From Shewanella sp. MBTL60-007 (GTDB lineage: Bacteria > Pseudomonadota > Gammaproteobacteria > Enterobacterales > Shewanellaceae), in contig NZ_BPET01000056.1 in the NCBI RefSeq assembly GCF_019654915.1, positions 1-41,492 on the forward strand: DNA of 41,492 bases, read 5' to 3'. The notes under the pieces are model-generated. The model had not been told where the DNA came from and searched no databases. It worked only from the letters and a program-made list of their open reading frames with translations. Position 1 is the stretch's first letter; every line of letters starts with the position of its first letter. A program made the translations under genes and the position numbers. Below, piece by piece: positions 9,066 through 16,520 of the stretch.

Positions 9066-10241
9066 TTAGCTAACAAACGCCCCTATTAGCGCACCAGTGA
9101 CGCCAAAACCTGCGACCAAGATAAAGATGTTTGGCTTAAAGATCTTAAACAAGCCAAAACCTAGCACCACTAACGCCATATCCAGTGGCGACAATACCGC
9201 ACTGGTAAAGATTGGGTTATACAGCGCCGCTAATAGAAAGCCCACCACAGCAGCATTCACTCCGGCAACAGCGCCCGTTACCTGCGGTTTGGCGCTGATC
9301 GCATGCCAACTTTTAAGCGCCACCAGCATGAGTAGAAAGCCCGGTAAAAAGATAGCAAGGGTTGCCACTAAGGCACCAACAAGTGGTTGCTGAATCCATA
9401 TTTCGGCTCCCAAGAACGCCGCTAAGGCAAACATAGGTCCAGGTACCGCTTGTGCTAAGGCGTAGCCCGTTAAGAACTGATCATTACTGATCGCATCCCC
9501 CACGCTTTGCTGTAGCAAAGGTAACACCACATGGCCGCCGCCAAATACCATACTACCGACTTGATAGAACTGGCTAAACAACTCAGTTAAGCTCGCTATC
9601 CCAGCTGATTTTGACAAGGCTATCATCGTCAAAGATGCCAGCAATAATCCCACAAACAGGCTTAAGTAAAACCAGTTAAGCTTCACACTCTGCGCCGCAG
9701 CAGCAGGCTCCTCCCGCTCACCTGCTAAATAGTGACGCCCTACGAGCGCCGCAGCTATCAACAAGCCAAACTGCATCAACATGGATGGCTGCAGCAAAAT
9801 GATCACACAACTTAGCACCATTAATAGCTTGGCCTGCTTTCGCTGGCAAAACTGCTTAAACATAATCCAAATCGCATCGGCTACCACTACAACAGCCAAT
9901 AGCTTGAGGCCATGAATAATGCCTTGGGTAAACGAGTAGTCTAACCATTGACTGCTAGTTACAGCCAATAAAAACAATAATATGAATGAAGGCAGGGTAA
10001 AACCTAAAAACGCAGCAATACCACCTAATAAGCCACCTCGATGATAACCGATAGCAAAGCCAACCTGACTCGAGCCAGGCCCTGGCATAAACTGACTTAG
10101 AGCAACTAAACTGCCGTAGTGTTTATCATCTAGCCAATTAAGTTCTTGTACAAAGGTTTGCCTAAAGTAGCCGATGTGTGCAGCTGGGCCACCAAAAGAG
10201 ATTAAACCGAGGGAAAAAAAACGTAGAAATATTTGAAACAT
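9066..10241 (-). CDS. chrA: Chromate transporter, ChrA family (two-domain form)
   Basis: Inner-membrane protein of the CHR family; characterised members export chromate. Both CHR halves are visible. The N-terminal half has SFGGPAAHIGYF and PGPGSSQVGFAIGYHRGG. The C-terminal half has VFGGGHVVLPLL and ALAQAVPGPMFALAAFLGA. The rest is strongly hydrophobic, with about ten or more membrane spans. The frame opens at a GTG at 10268, but family alignments usually begin near MFQIF, so the ATG at 10241 (391 residues) or the one at 10247 is preferred. No chrB regulator is adjacent. The substrate of this copy cannot be read from sequence. Confidence 0.88.
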   Translation of the reverse strand: MFQIFLRFFSLGLISFGGPAAHIGYFRQTFVQELNWLDDKHYGSLVALSQFMPGPGSSQVGFAIGYHRGGLLGGIAAFLGFTLPSFILLFLLAVTSSQWLDYSFTQGIIHGLKLLAVVVVADAIWIMFKQFCQRKQAKLLMVLSCVIILLQPSMLMQFGLLIAAALVGRHYLAGEREEPAAAAQSVKLNWFYLSLFVGLLLASLTMIALSKSAGIASLTELFSQFYQVGSMVFGGGHVVLPLLQQSVGDAISNDQFLTGYALAQAVPGPMFALAAFLGAEIWIQQPLVGALVATLAIFLPGFLLMLVALKSWHAISAKPQVTGAVAGVNAAVVGFLLAALYNPIFTSAVLSPLDMALVVLGFGLFKIFKPNIFILVAGFGVTGALIGAFVS

Positions 10242-10394
10242 AATCATCCACAAATAAAAACTAACCACTAAAACTCAGTGTTAAAACTAACCACTAAAAC
10301 GAATATATTAAAGCTAAGCGCCCCTATAGCTGATACGAGCAATAGTATGACATTTAGGTTACAGATTAATGAAAGTTCGACACCGAAAACAAAG

Positions 10395-11570
10395 TTAATC
10401 TAAAAAAAGTTTTTCAAAATCAGCCAAGGTTTGGCGCTTACCGATAGTCCCCTCTAACCATTCACACACTTCACTGGCAGTGGTTCGATAAGTGGTTAGC
10501 TTGCCACCGTAGAGACTAAGCAAATTCGGATGGCTTGCTTGTACTTTTTGTATAGTATCCCGAGGACGGTCGAACGCTTTACCTTCTTGCTTAGGTAATA
10601 CTCTCACCCCACAAAAACTACCAATCAATCGCTTTTTTAGCGCTGCTATATCCCCAAAACAACTAAAGTAATGATGGTAAATTCCTAACAAATACTCTGT
10701 TTCCTCTGGGGTAACACTGGGCTTAGCCATTAGCGACGTTAACGGTACCTCAGTGGTTCCAATTAATGTTTGCCCTTTCCAAGGCATGACAAAAATAACC
10801 CGTTTATCGAAGCAAGACTCCAAATAAAGAATACCGTCATTAGCTGGAATATCGAGTAACAAATGGCTACCTTGCACCCACTCAATTGGCTCAGCAGAGA
10901 GCGGTGGAGACACAGTCTCAAGTACTTGATTCACCCAAGGTCCTGCAGCATTCACCACAGCTCGAGCTTCTACCTCATGTTCAATAGCCTCGTGCTGATA
11001 ACGTACTAAACAATGCCTCTGTTTATGCGCAATAGATGTGCATTTGGCATGTTCAATAACCTCAAGCCCAAGAGTACGTGCATTCTTGATTACCGCTTGA
11101 GTCAGCAACTGATCATCAGTTTGTGCATCCCAATATTGATATACAGCTTTCAAGCCATGTAATTTTAAGCCTTTAATTTTCGACCAATGTATCGATGGTA
11201 TCGATTTAAACTGGCCCAAAGGATCAAATTCACTTAAAAAGGCATACAAACTCAACCCAGCCCTAATCGTCCATGGACTGCGACGGCTATTTTCATAGAC
11301 AGGAATGTAAAATGGGATTGGGTAAACTAACGAGGGAGCGAGCTTAAGCAGCGCTTTTCTGTCAGCCAGAGATTTTCTGACCAAGGGCAATTGACCAGAT
11401 TCGAGGTAGCGCAGGCCCCCATGAATGAGTTTACTGGAATTAGCAGACGTCTGTGCAGCAATGGTTTCTTTCTCTAACAGCATGACTCTATAGCCAGCTG
11501 CAGCAGCGCACTGAGCGATACCCGCCCCATTGATCCCACCACCTATAACGAGAAGATCGACCGTCTCCAT
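10395..11570 (-). CDS. FAD-dependent glycerol-3-phosphate dehydrogenase-like oxidoreductase, short form
   Basis: A DAO-superfamily flavoprotein resembling GlpD, which oxidises sn-glycerol-3-phosphate to dihydroxyacetone phosphate at the membrane. The N-terminus has the FAD dinucleotide motif (LLVIGGGINGAGIAQCAAAAG), followed by SANSSKLIHGGLRYLE, typical of GlpD. C-terminal LLSLYGGKLTTYRTTA is also a GlpD signature. At 391 residues it lacks most of the C-terminal helical domain of E. coli GlpD (about 500). The frame could start at 11669, but the ATG at 11570 has an excellent ribosome site (AAGGAG, 6-nt spacing) and begins right at the FAD motif. No glpF, glpK or glpR is adjacent, so the substrate is not certain. 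Confidence 0.75.
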   Translation of the reverse strand: METVDLLVIGGGINGAGIAQCAAAAGYRVMLLEKETIAAQTSANSSKLIHGGLRYLESGQLPLVRKSLADRKALLKLAPSLVYPIPFYIPVYENSRRSPWTIRAGLSLYAFLSEFDPLGQFKSIPSIHWSKIKGLKLHGLKAVYQYWDAQTDDQLLTQAVIKNARTLGLEVIEHAKCTSIAHKQRHCLVRYQHEAIEHEVEARAVVNAAGPWVNQVLETVSPPLSAEPIEWVQGSHLLLDIPANDGILYLESCFDKRVIFVMPWKGQTLIGTTEVPLTSLMAKPSVTPEETEYLLGIYHHYFSCFGDIAALKKRLIGSFCGVRVLPKQEGKAFDRPRDTIQKVQASHPNLLSLYGGKLTTYRTTASEVCEWLEGTIGKRQTLADFEKLFLD

Positions 11571-11798
11571 TTTTGCTCCTTGAGTGGACTGCTCACTCTT
11601 TGCCCTGCATAGTCCGTGATTCACAGAGCAAACAACGCCACAAATATCTTCTACAGCAGCGAAGAGCACTGTTCATCATTAGAACATTTAATCTAAAGAT
11701 GATTGTATTTCCTCTAGTAATAGCATAAATTTCCGCACAATGGAGTAGCCCCTAACTGCTCTTAAGGATGAGTTTAAGGTTCGTAAGGAAGTACGATT

Positions 11799-12212
11799 AT
11801 GAAATGGATAGCCGCAATTGGTTTACTCATTACCACAAACGCTCTAGCTCAATGTGAAAACAACACTCACATTCTCGATATTGTTTACCCCAAAAACAGC
11901 TCCTACTTCAGTTCACAGTACGGCTCAAAACTGGAGCAATTGACAAAAGATACTCAGCAGGGAGCTGGTTATTTACTGCTCGAGTTCAAGGTCAATCAGG
12001 CTCAATCGACCAAAGAAGCTCGTGAATACAATAAGTGGCTTGCACAACGACGCATCGACAGAGTGAAAACCTACCTTAACGATGCAGCCTATCCCGCTCC
12101 TGTTATCACCCGCCTGTTGACGGCAAGTACCGAGGAAAATCGCAGCGTATCTGTGGTCTGGTGCCCCGATGAAAGAGAGCAAGAGGTAAGAGTAGCCAGT
12201 AAGAGTGAATAG
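11799..12212 (+). CDS. Secreted OmpA-like periplasmic protein
   Basis: 137 residues with a clear Sec signal peptide (MKWIAAIGLLITTNALA, cleavage before QCENN). The mature part resembles a divergent OmpA/MotB peptidoglycan-associating domain: a beta strand with a YPKNSSYFSSQY turn, then KWLAQRRIDRVKTYL, which aligns with the conserved helix of OmpA domains, and a final ENRSVSVVW strand. Two cysteines (near 19 and 123) could form a disulfide. The start has a good ribosome site (TAAGGAAG). It is divergent from the GlpD-like gene and upstream of the Dsb-like gene. The family assignment rests on pattern similarity only. Confidence 0.6.
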   Translation: MKWIAAIGLLITTNALAQCENNTHILDIVYPKNSSYFSSQYGSKLEQLTKDTQQGAGYLLLEFKVNQAQSTKEAREYNKWLAQRRIDRVKTYLNDAAYPAPVITRLLTASTEENRSVSVVWCPDEREQEVRVASKSE

Positions 12213-12550
12213 GCGACTATTATTCTAGTTCTAGTTCTCACCCTAGTTATGATTGAAGCAGAGGCTATCATCGCCTCTTGCTAATCGCCCCCTTAATCTA
12301 GCTCCAAATATGCGTATAATCCACAGGCATCAATAGATGTGATTAATTTAACCTTATCTAAACTACTCAGTTATAACTATCAGCAAAAGTTTAACTTTAT
12401 TGTTAAAAGTTAGTTGTAGTTCCCAAAAGTAAATTATTCGAGATTTCATCTGCAAAAACAAAACATTAATTTAGCTATTGCTAAGTATTAAAGTAGAGTA
12501 TTAGTAACAAACAGGTTTAATTTATGGCTAATACGTCTGCCGGAGTTCGC
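12213..12550. other. Intergenic region before the Dsb-like gene
   Basis: About 340 bp, AT-rich toward the right, probably containing the promoter of the Dsb-like gene. No gene, hairpin terminator or repeat of note was recognised. Confidence 0.4.
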
Positions 12551-13993
12551 ATGCCTAAGTCTATTATTCTCTTTTTCGCCCTCTTATTATCGAGCCTCTC
12601 TCTCTCCAATTTTGCCGCTGCGGAAACCCCAGCGACGAACAATCTATGGCATTACACCAATGCTCAAGGAGAGCTTAAGGTTAAACTGTATTTCTTCTGG
12701 TCTAAGACCTGCCCTCACTGCGCCGAGGCTCATCCCTTTATCGATAGCCTACCCGAGCGCTACCCTTGGATAGAGGTTGAAGATCATATGATCACTGCGC
12801 CAGACACCATGGCAGTATGGCAAGAAGTCGCTAAACAGACTGGAACCGAAGCTCGCTCGGTGCCCTACTTTGCCAGCGGTGAAAAAGCGGTTGTCGGTTA
12901 TACCAGTCAGGCTGTATCCGGTGAGTTTTTAGTGCAACGCTTAAAATCATACTATGTTTCACTCGGTGGAAAATTGGCCCCAGAGGTTGAAGGCGATTAC
13001 AGTACTGCCCCAATGACAGGTGGACTGTTTCAAACCTGTAGTGAGAGTGGCAGCGAAAGCGACGCTGAGGGTACCTGTGGCTTAGGATTAGATGCTAGCA
13101 GCGAGCTTGCGAGCTCAGATGTACAACCGGTCGAGATCCCGCTTGTGGGTGTAGTTCACCCTGAACAGATGTCACTGCCACTACTGACTGTCGTGCTTGC
13201 AGGTGTCGATGCCTTCAACCCTTGTGCATTTTTTGTATTGCTATTCCTACTCTCTATCATGGTTAACGCTAAGAGCCGCACTCGCATGCTAATTGTGGGC
13301 GGGATCTTCGTGTTCTTCTCCGGCTTTATCTACTTCATCTTTATGAGTGCATGGCTCAATATCTTCCAGCTTCTAGGCGCAGGTAGCGATGGTGGTTGGA
13401 TTATTCTCGGAGCGGGTATGTTGGCGCTCATTGCAGGAGCAATCAACATCAAAGATTACTTCTTTACCAAAGGAGAAGTCACCCTGTCGATGTCGGCTGA
13501 AAACCGCACGGGCTTGATAAAGCGCATGGGGAAGCTAACCAGCGCCAGCAGCATGACCGCCATGATTGCCGGTACTGTGGTGTTATCTATCTTAGCCAAC
13601 GCCTATGAACTTTTATGTACCGCTGGTTTCCCGATGATCTACACCAGCGTACTGTCTATGCATGACCTAGAGACCTTCGAGCGCTACATGTATCTAGTGA
13701 TGTACAACGTGGTTTATGTCATCCCACTTGCAGCGATTGTTATCGCCTTCAGTGTGTCACTTGGTAAGCGTAAACTGACCGAGAAAGAGGGGCAGACCCT
13801 TAAGCTAATGTCAGGAATTATGATGATGGGACTCGGTGGTATGTTGGCTGTTGACCCAACAGCGCTACAAAATGTGGCCTTAGCTATCGGCCTCATCTTA
13901 AGCTCTATCGTACTAACTGTGATTATCACGCTTATCCGTAAGAGCATAGAGAAAGCGCAGACGGTAAAAGCTGAGAAAGGCCGGAAAGCCTAA
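12551..13993 (+). CDS. Thioredoxin-like / CcdA-DsbD-like membrane fusion protein
   Basis: Predicted thiol-disulfide exchange protein moving electrons across the inner membrane. Counting from the ATG at 12551 (480 residues): a signal peptide or anchor spans about 1-25; a periplasmic thioredoxin-fold domain has CPHC at 54-57 and a cis-proline loop SVPYF. A linker contains C163 and C176. Six TM helices then span about 205-470, with DAFNPCAFF (C225) in the first and ELLCTAGFP (C356) in the fourth, the cysteine pair expected of CcdA/DsbD membrane domains. The ATG at 12551 is preferred to 12524 because CGGAG lies just upstream. The last 12 codons are made of the repeat sequence that fills the next 900 bp. 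The partner protein is unknown. Confidence 0.82.
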   Translation: MPKSIILFFALLLSSLSLSNFAAAETPATNNLWHYTNAQGELKVKLYFFWSKTCPHCAEAHPFIDSLPERYPWIEVEDHMITAPDTMAVWQEVAKQTGTEARSVPYFASGEKAVVGYTSQAVSGEFLVQRLKSYYVSLGGKLAPEVEGDYSTAPMTGGLFQTCSESGSESDAEGTCGLGLDASSELASSDVQPVEIPLVGVVHPEQMSLPLLTVVLAGVDAFNPCAFFVLLFLLSIMVNAKSRTRMLIVGGIFVFFSGFIYFIFMSAWLNIFQLLGAGSDGGWIILGAGMLALIAGAINIKDYFFTKGEVTLSMSAENRTGLIKRMGKLTSASSMTAMIAGTVVLSILANAYELLCTAGFPMIYTSVLSMHDLETFERYMYLVMYNVVYVIPLAAIVIAFSVSLGKRKLTEKEGQTLKLMSGIMMMGLGGMLAVDPTALQNVALAIGLILSSIVLTVIITLIRKSIEKAQTVKAEKGRKA

Positions 13994-14880
13994 GACGATA
14001 AGAGCTGAGACGGATGAAGCCGGAAAAGTAAAGCCGGAAAAGATAAAGCGGGAAAACCAAAGATAACAGCTTGACGCTTTTGGCTTTTACTTTTCCTCGC
14101 AGGGCTTCAGCCCGTCCTCGAAGCGAAGCGTCCTAGGTTCTAGATTCTAGGTTCTAGGAAGAGCAGAGACGGTTAAAGCTGAGACGGATGAAGCCGGAAT
14201 AGATAAAGCGGGAAAATCAAAGATAACAGCCTGACGCTTTTGGCTTTTGCTTTTCCTCGCAGGGCTTCAGCCCGTCCTCGAAGCGAAGCGTCCTAGGCCC
14301 TTTTTTTAATGTAGGTAGGCATTTATGCCGTCAACAATGGCCATAAAACCGTAAGCTTGGCGGGCTAAAACCCAACCTACAGAAGGCTAAAGGATGCTTT
14401 TCCCGTCCCAGCTTGATCCGTCTCAGCTTTAACCGTCTTTGCCTTATGCTTTTCCATCTCAGCTTGAACCGTCTCAGCTTTAACCGTCTTTGCCTTATGC
14501 TTTTCCATCTCAGCCTTTCCTAGGACCTGCCTTTCCTAGAACCTAGAACCTTCTTTGCCTTTCCGTAAGCGCAGCGCTCCGTAAGTGACGCAGTCACGTT
14601 CCCTAGGCCACAGGCCGTCCGGCTCTTATCGTCTTAGCTTGAACCGTCTCAGCTTTAACCGTCTTTGCCTTATGCTTTTCCATCTCAGCCTTTCCTAGGA
14701 CCTGCCTTTCCTAGAACCTAGAACCTTCTTTGCCTTTCCGTAAGCGCAGCGTTCCGTAAGTGACGCAGTCACGTTCCCTAGGCCGCAGGCCGTTCGGATC
14801 TTATCGTCTCAGCTTTAACCGTCTTTGCCCTTTGCTTTTCCTAGAACCTGCTTTTCCTAGCTCCTAGAACCTTCTTTTAA
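13950..14880. repeat. Composite repeat region with tandem, inverted and mini-hairpin units
   Basis: A gene-free block built of short words such as GAGACGGTTAAAGC, CCGGAAAAG and TAGGTTC. The left part has a 97-bp unit at 14041-14137 repeated at 14201-14297 (period 160, three mismatches seen). The right part has a 175-bp unit at 14461-14635 repeated at 14636-14810 with few differences, preceded by a 51-bp partial copy at 14410-14460. Left words recur in inverted orientation on the right; for example 14168-14187 is the exact reverse complement of 14418-14437. The region begins inside the last codons of the Dsb-like gene. It is not a CRISPR array: the units adjoin each other and carry no spacers. 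Confidence 0.9.
14311..14381. repeat. Palindromic intergenic element between the two repeat blocks
   Basis: The segment begins GTAGGTAGGC and ends CCCAACCTAC, so its ends are imperfectly inverted. Inside is a small stem GGCATTTATGCC. The right end (GGCGGGCTAAAACCCAACCTAC) resembles short dispersed intergenic palindromes that I recall from gammaproteobacteria. No coding capacity was seen. Confidence 0.45.
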
Positions 14881-14968
14881 AAGATACACTCTGTAACACG
14901 GCAATCCTCAAGCGAGGATGTGCTCTGCCGATAACTAAACTATCATCCCTACTTCATTGAGCTAAAAA

Positions 14969-15166
14969 ATGGCTGTAACTATCGCTAGTGCAAATCTTCA
15001 ACCAAACATGAGCCATGGAGCCGTTGGCGTAAAAGTCGCGCAAATGGCTAAAGCGCAACAAGAGATGCAAGGGGAAATGGCACTGCAATTGATTCAGGCG
15101 GCCATGCCTGAAGCGCCAGCAGCGCCTGTCGGTAATATTGGTCACAACATTAATACCACGGCCTAA
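14969..15166 (+). CDS. YjfB-like small protein (putative motility-associated family)
   Basis: 65 residues resembling the YjfB family: a short N-terminal strand, then an amphipathic, glutamine- and methionine-rich helix (VKVAQMAKAQQEMQGEMALQ) and an Ala/Pro-rich tail ending GHNINTTA. The family is labelled as putatively motility-related, but a biochemical role is not known to me. A GAG ribosome motif lies 7 nt before the ATG. It is convergent with a diguanylate cyclase gene. The gene is real by coding character and family resemblance; function is not assigned. Confidence 0.65.
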   Translation: MAVTIASANLQPNMSHGAVGVKVAQMAKAQQEMQGEMALQLIQAAMPEAPAAPVGNIGHNINTTA

Positions 15167-15254
15167 TAAAATACGGGCTCCTGAGGAAATCTCAGCTCAG
15201 TTGGTGTTAACAGTGGTTTGCATGCTTTAGCAAACAACTTTTAGGTTATTACTT

Positions 15255-16403
15255 TTATTCTGAGCAGAAACGGTCTCGTCCGTTAGCCTTAGCCTCATAG
15301 AGTAGCTTATCTGCCGCTGCAACCAACTCAGAGGCTTCCATCCCCTCTTGCCACTGCACAACGCCTTGGGAAAGCGTAACCCAAGCTGACACTGCAGAGC
15401 TGGGATGTTTAAGCTCAGCTGCAGCGACCGCTCGCTTAATTTTTTCTGCAACTCGAATTGCACCAGTTAAATCTGTATCCGGAAGGGCAATCACAAACTC
15501 TTCCCCACCATAGCGAGCCACCAGATCCCTAGGCCGCTCTAATGCACCATTTAATGCGGCGGCTATGCTTTTTAAATACTTATCCCCCGCCTGATGCCCA
15601 AGGCTATCATTAAGCTGCTTAAAGAAATCCACATCCACCATGATGATAGATAATGGCAGCTCGTTTCTTAGTGATGCTTTAATCTCTTGAATTAACACAT
15701 CATCAAAGTGACGACGATTACTGATATCGGTCAATCCATCAATTAAAGCCAAACGCTTAAACTGCTGCAATAACTTCTTTTTCTCAATGCTCCGGATGAC
15801 GGCCTTAAAGAACCAACCTGAAATAATTTTTTGCCCAGACCACACTATGCCCAAAAAGCAGAGAAACTTAGTAATAGGGTAGATGGGGGTAGCAGAGTAT
15901 TGAGTAAAATGATAAATGCTACCAAAGGTTAGAAAAGGCAAAATCCCTAATAACATCAAATTACGGTTAGGGAATAAAGCTAACGCAAACACTAAAACCA
16001 GCACATCGGTTAAGGATTCAATGCCCTGCATCGCACTATCCGATAGCGAATCTAAACCGATAAGTAAGTAGCACCACGATATAATAAGCAGACCTAGATA
16101 GAGATAGGTTTGAGTAACACTAATGTGAAAAATCCCCAATACCCTAATAGCCGCAAGCCCAAACACAAGTGTTAATCCCAACGGGAGCAACTTAAGCCCA
16201 AGTAACTCGACTTCAAAATACTCACGATCAAAATAATAAGCGTTGAGCATAACCACAAGCAGCAAGACTGAACTCACATAGCTCGCCCAGACGATGCCGC
16301 GCTTGATGATAATGAAGGTTTCACTCTTCAACTGCACTTGATATTGGTGTGACTTCAGATCTTGCTCCATTGTGAACCGATTTACTTCCGTTAAACTTAT
16401 CAT
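15255..16403 (-). CDS. Membrane-anchored diguanylate cyclase (GGDEF)
   Basis: Predicted to make cyclic di-GMP from two GTP. The N-terminal 200 residues contain about six hydrophobic segments, an undefined membrane sensor. The C-terminal GGDEF domain has DGLTDISNRRHFD (about 222-234), MVDVDFFKQLND with the metal-binding Asp, and the active-site GGEEF at 299-303. An inhibitory I-site RPRD (290-293) lies exactly five residues before it, so product inhibition is expected. No EAL domain is present. The start could be the first ATG or the one at 16370 (MEQDLK); neither has a strong ribosome site. It is likely active, since all signature residues are present. Confidence 0.92.
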   Translation of the reverse strand: MISLTEVNRFTMEQDLKSHQYQVQLKSETFIIIKRGIVWASYVSSVLLLVVMLNAYYFDREYFEVELLGLKLLPLGLTLVFGLAAIRVLGIFHISVTQTYLYLGLLIISWCYLLIGLDSLSDSAMQGIESLTDVLVLVFALALFPNRNLMLLGILPFLTFGSIYHFTQYSATPIYPITKFLCFLGIVWSGQKIISGWFFKAVIRSIEKKKLLQQFKRLALIDGLTDISNRRHFDDVLIQEIKASLRNELPLSIIMVDVDFFKQLNDSLGHQAGDKYLKSIAAALNGALERPRDLVARYGGEEFVIALPDTDLTGAIRVAEKIKRAVAAAELKHPSSAVSAWVTLSQGVVQWQEGMEASELVAAADKLLYEAKANGRDRFCSE

Positions 16404-16476
16404 AAAAAAAGCACTTAACTCTTTATTAGTTAAAGTGCCAATACAATAAAAATCTCATTATCAGATATTTAAACCT

Positions 16477-16502
16477 AAAAAAAGCCAGCTTATGCTGGCT
16501 TT
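16477..16502 (-). terminator. Rho-independent terminator of ahpF
   Basis: On the minus strand AAAGCCAGC / GCTGGCTTT with a 4-nt loop is followed by a run of seven T. It is located 19 bp after the ahpF stop. Confidence 0.85.
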
Positions 16503-16520
16503 ATACTTAGAAATTGTCAC

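Noticed and set aside
11571..11669. N-terminal extension of the GlpD-like frame
   Set aside because: The ATG at 11570 has AAGGAG at ideal spacing and starts at the FAD motif; the extension has no family counterpart.
13994..14880. CRISPR array or integron cassette array
   Set aside because: Units adjoin with no unique spacers, repeat lengths are 160 and 175 bp, and there are no cas genes, integrase or attC-like folds.
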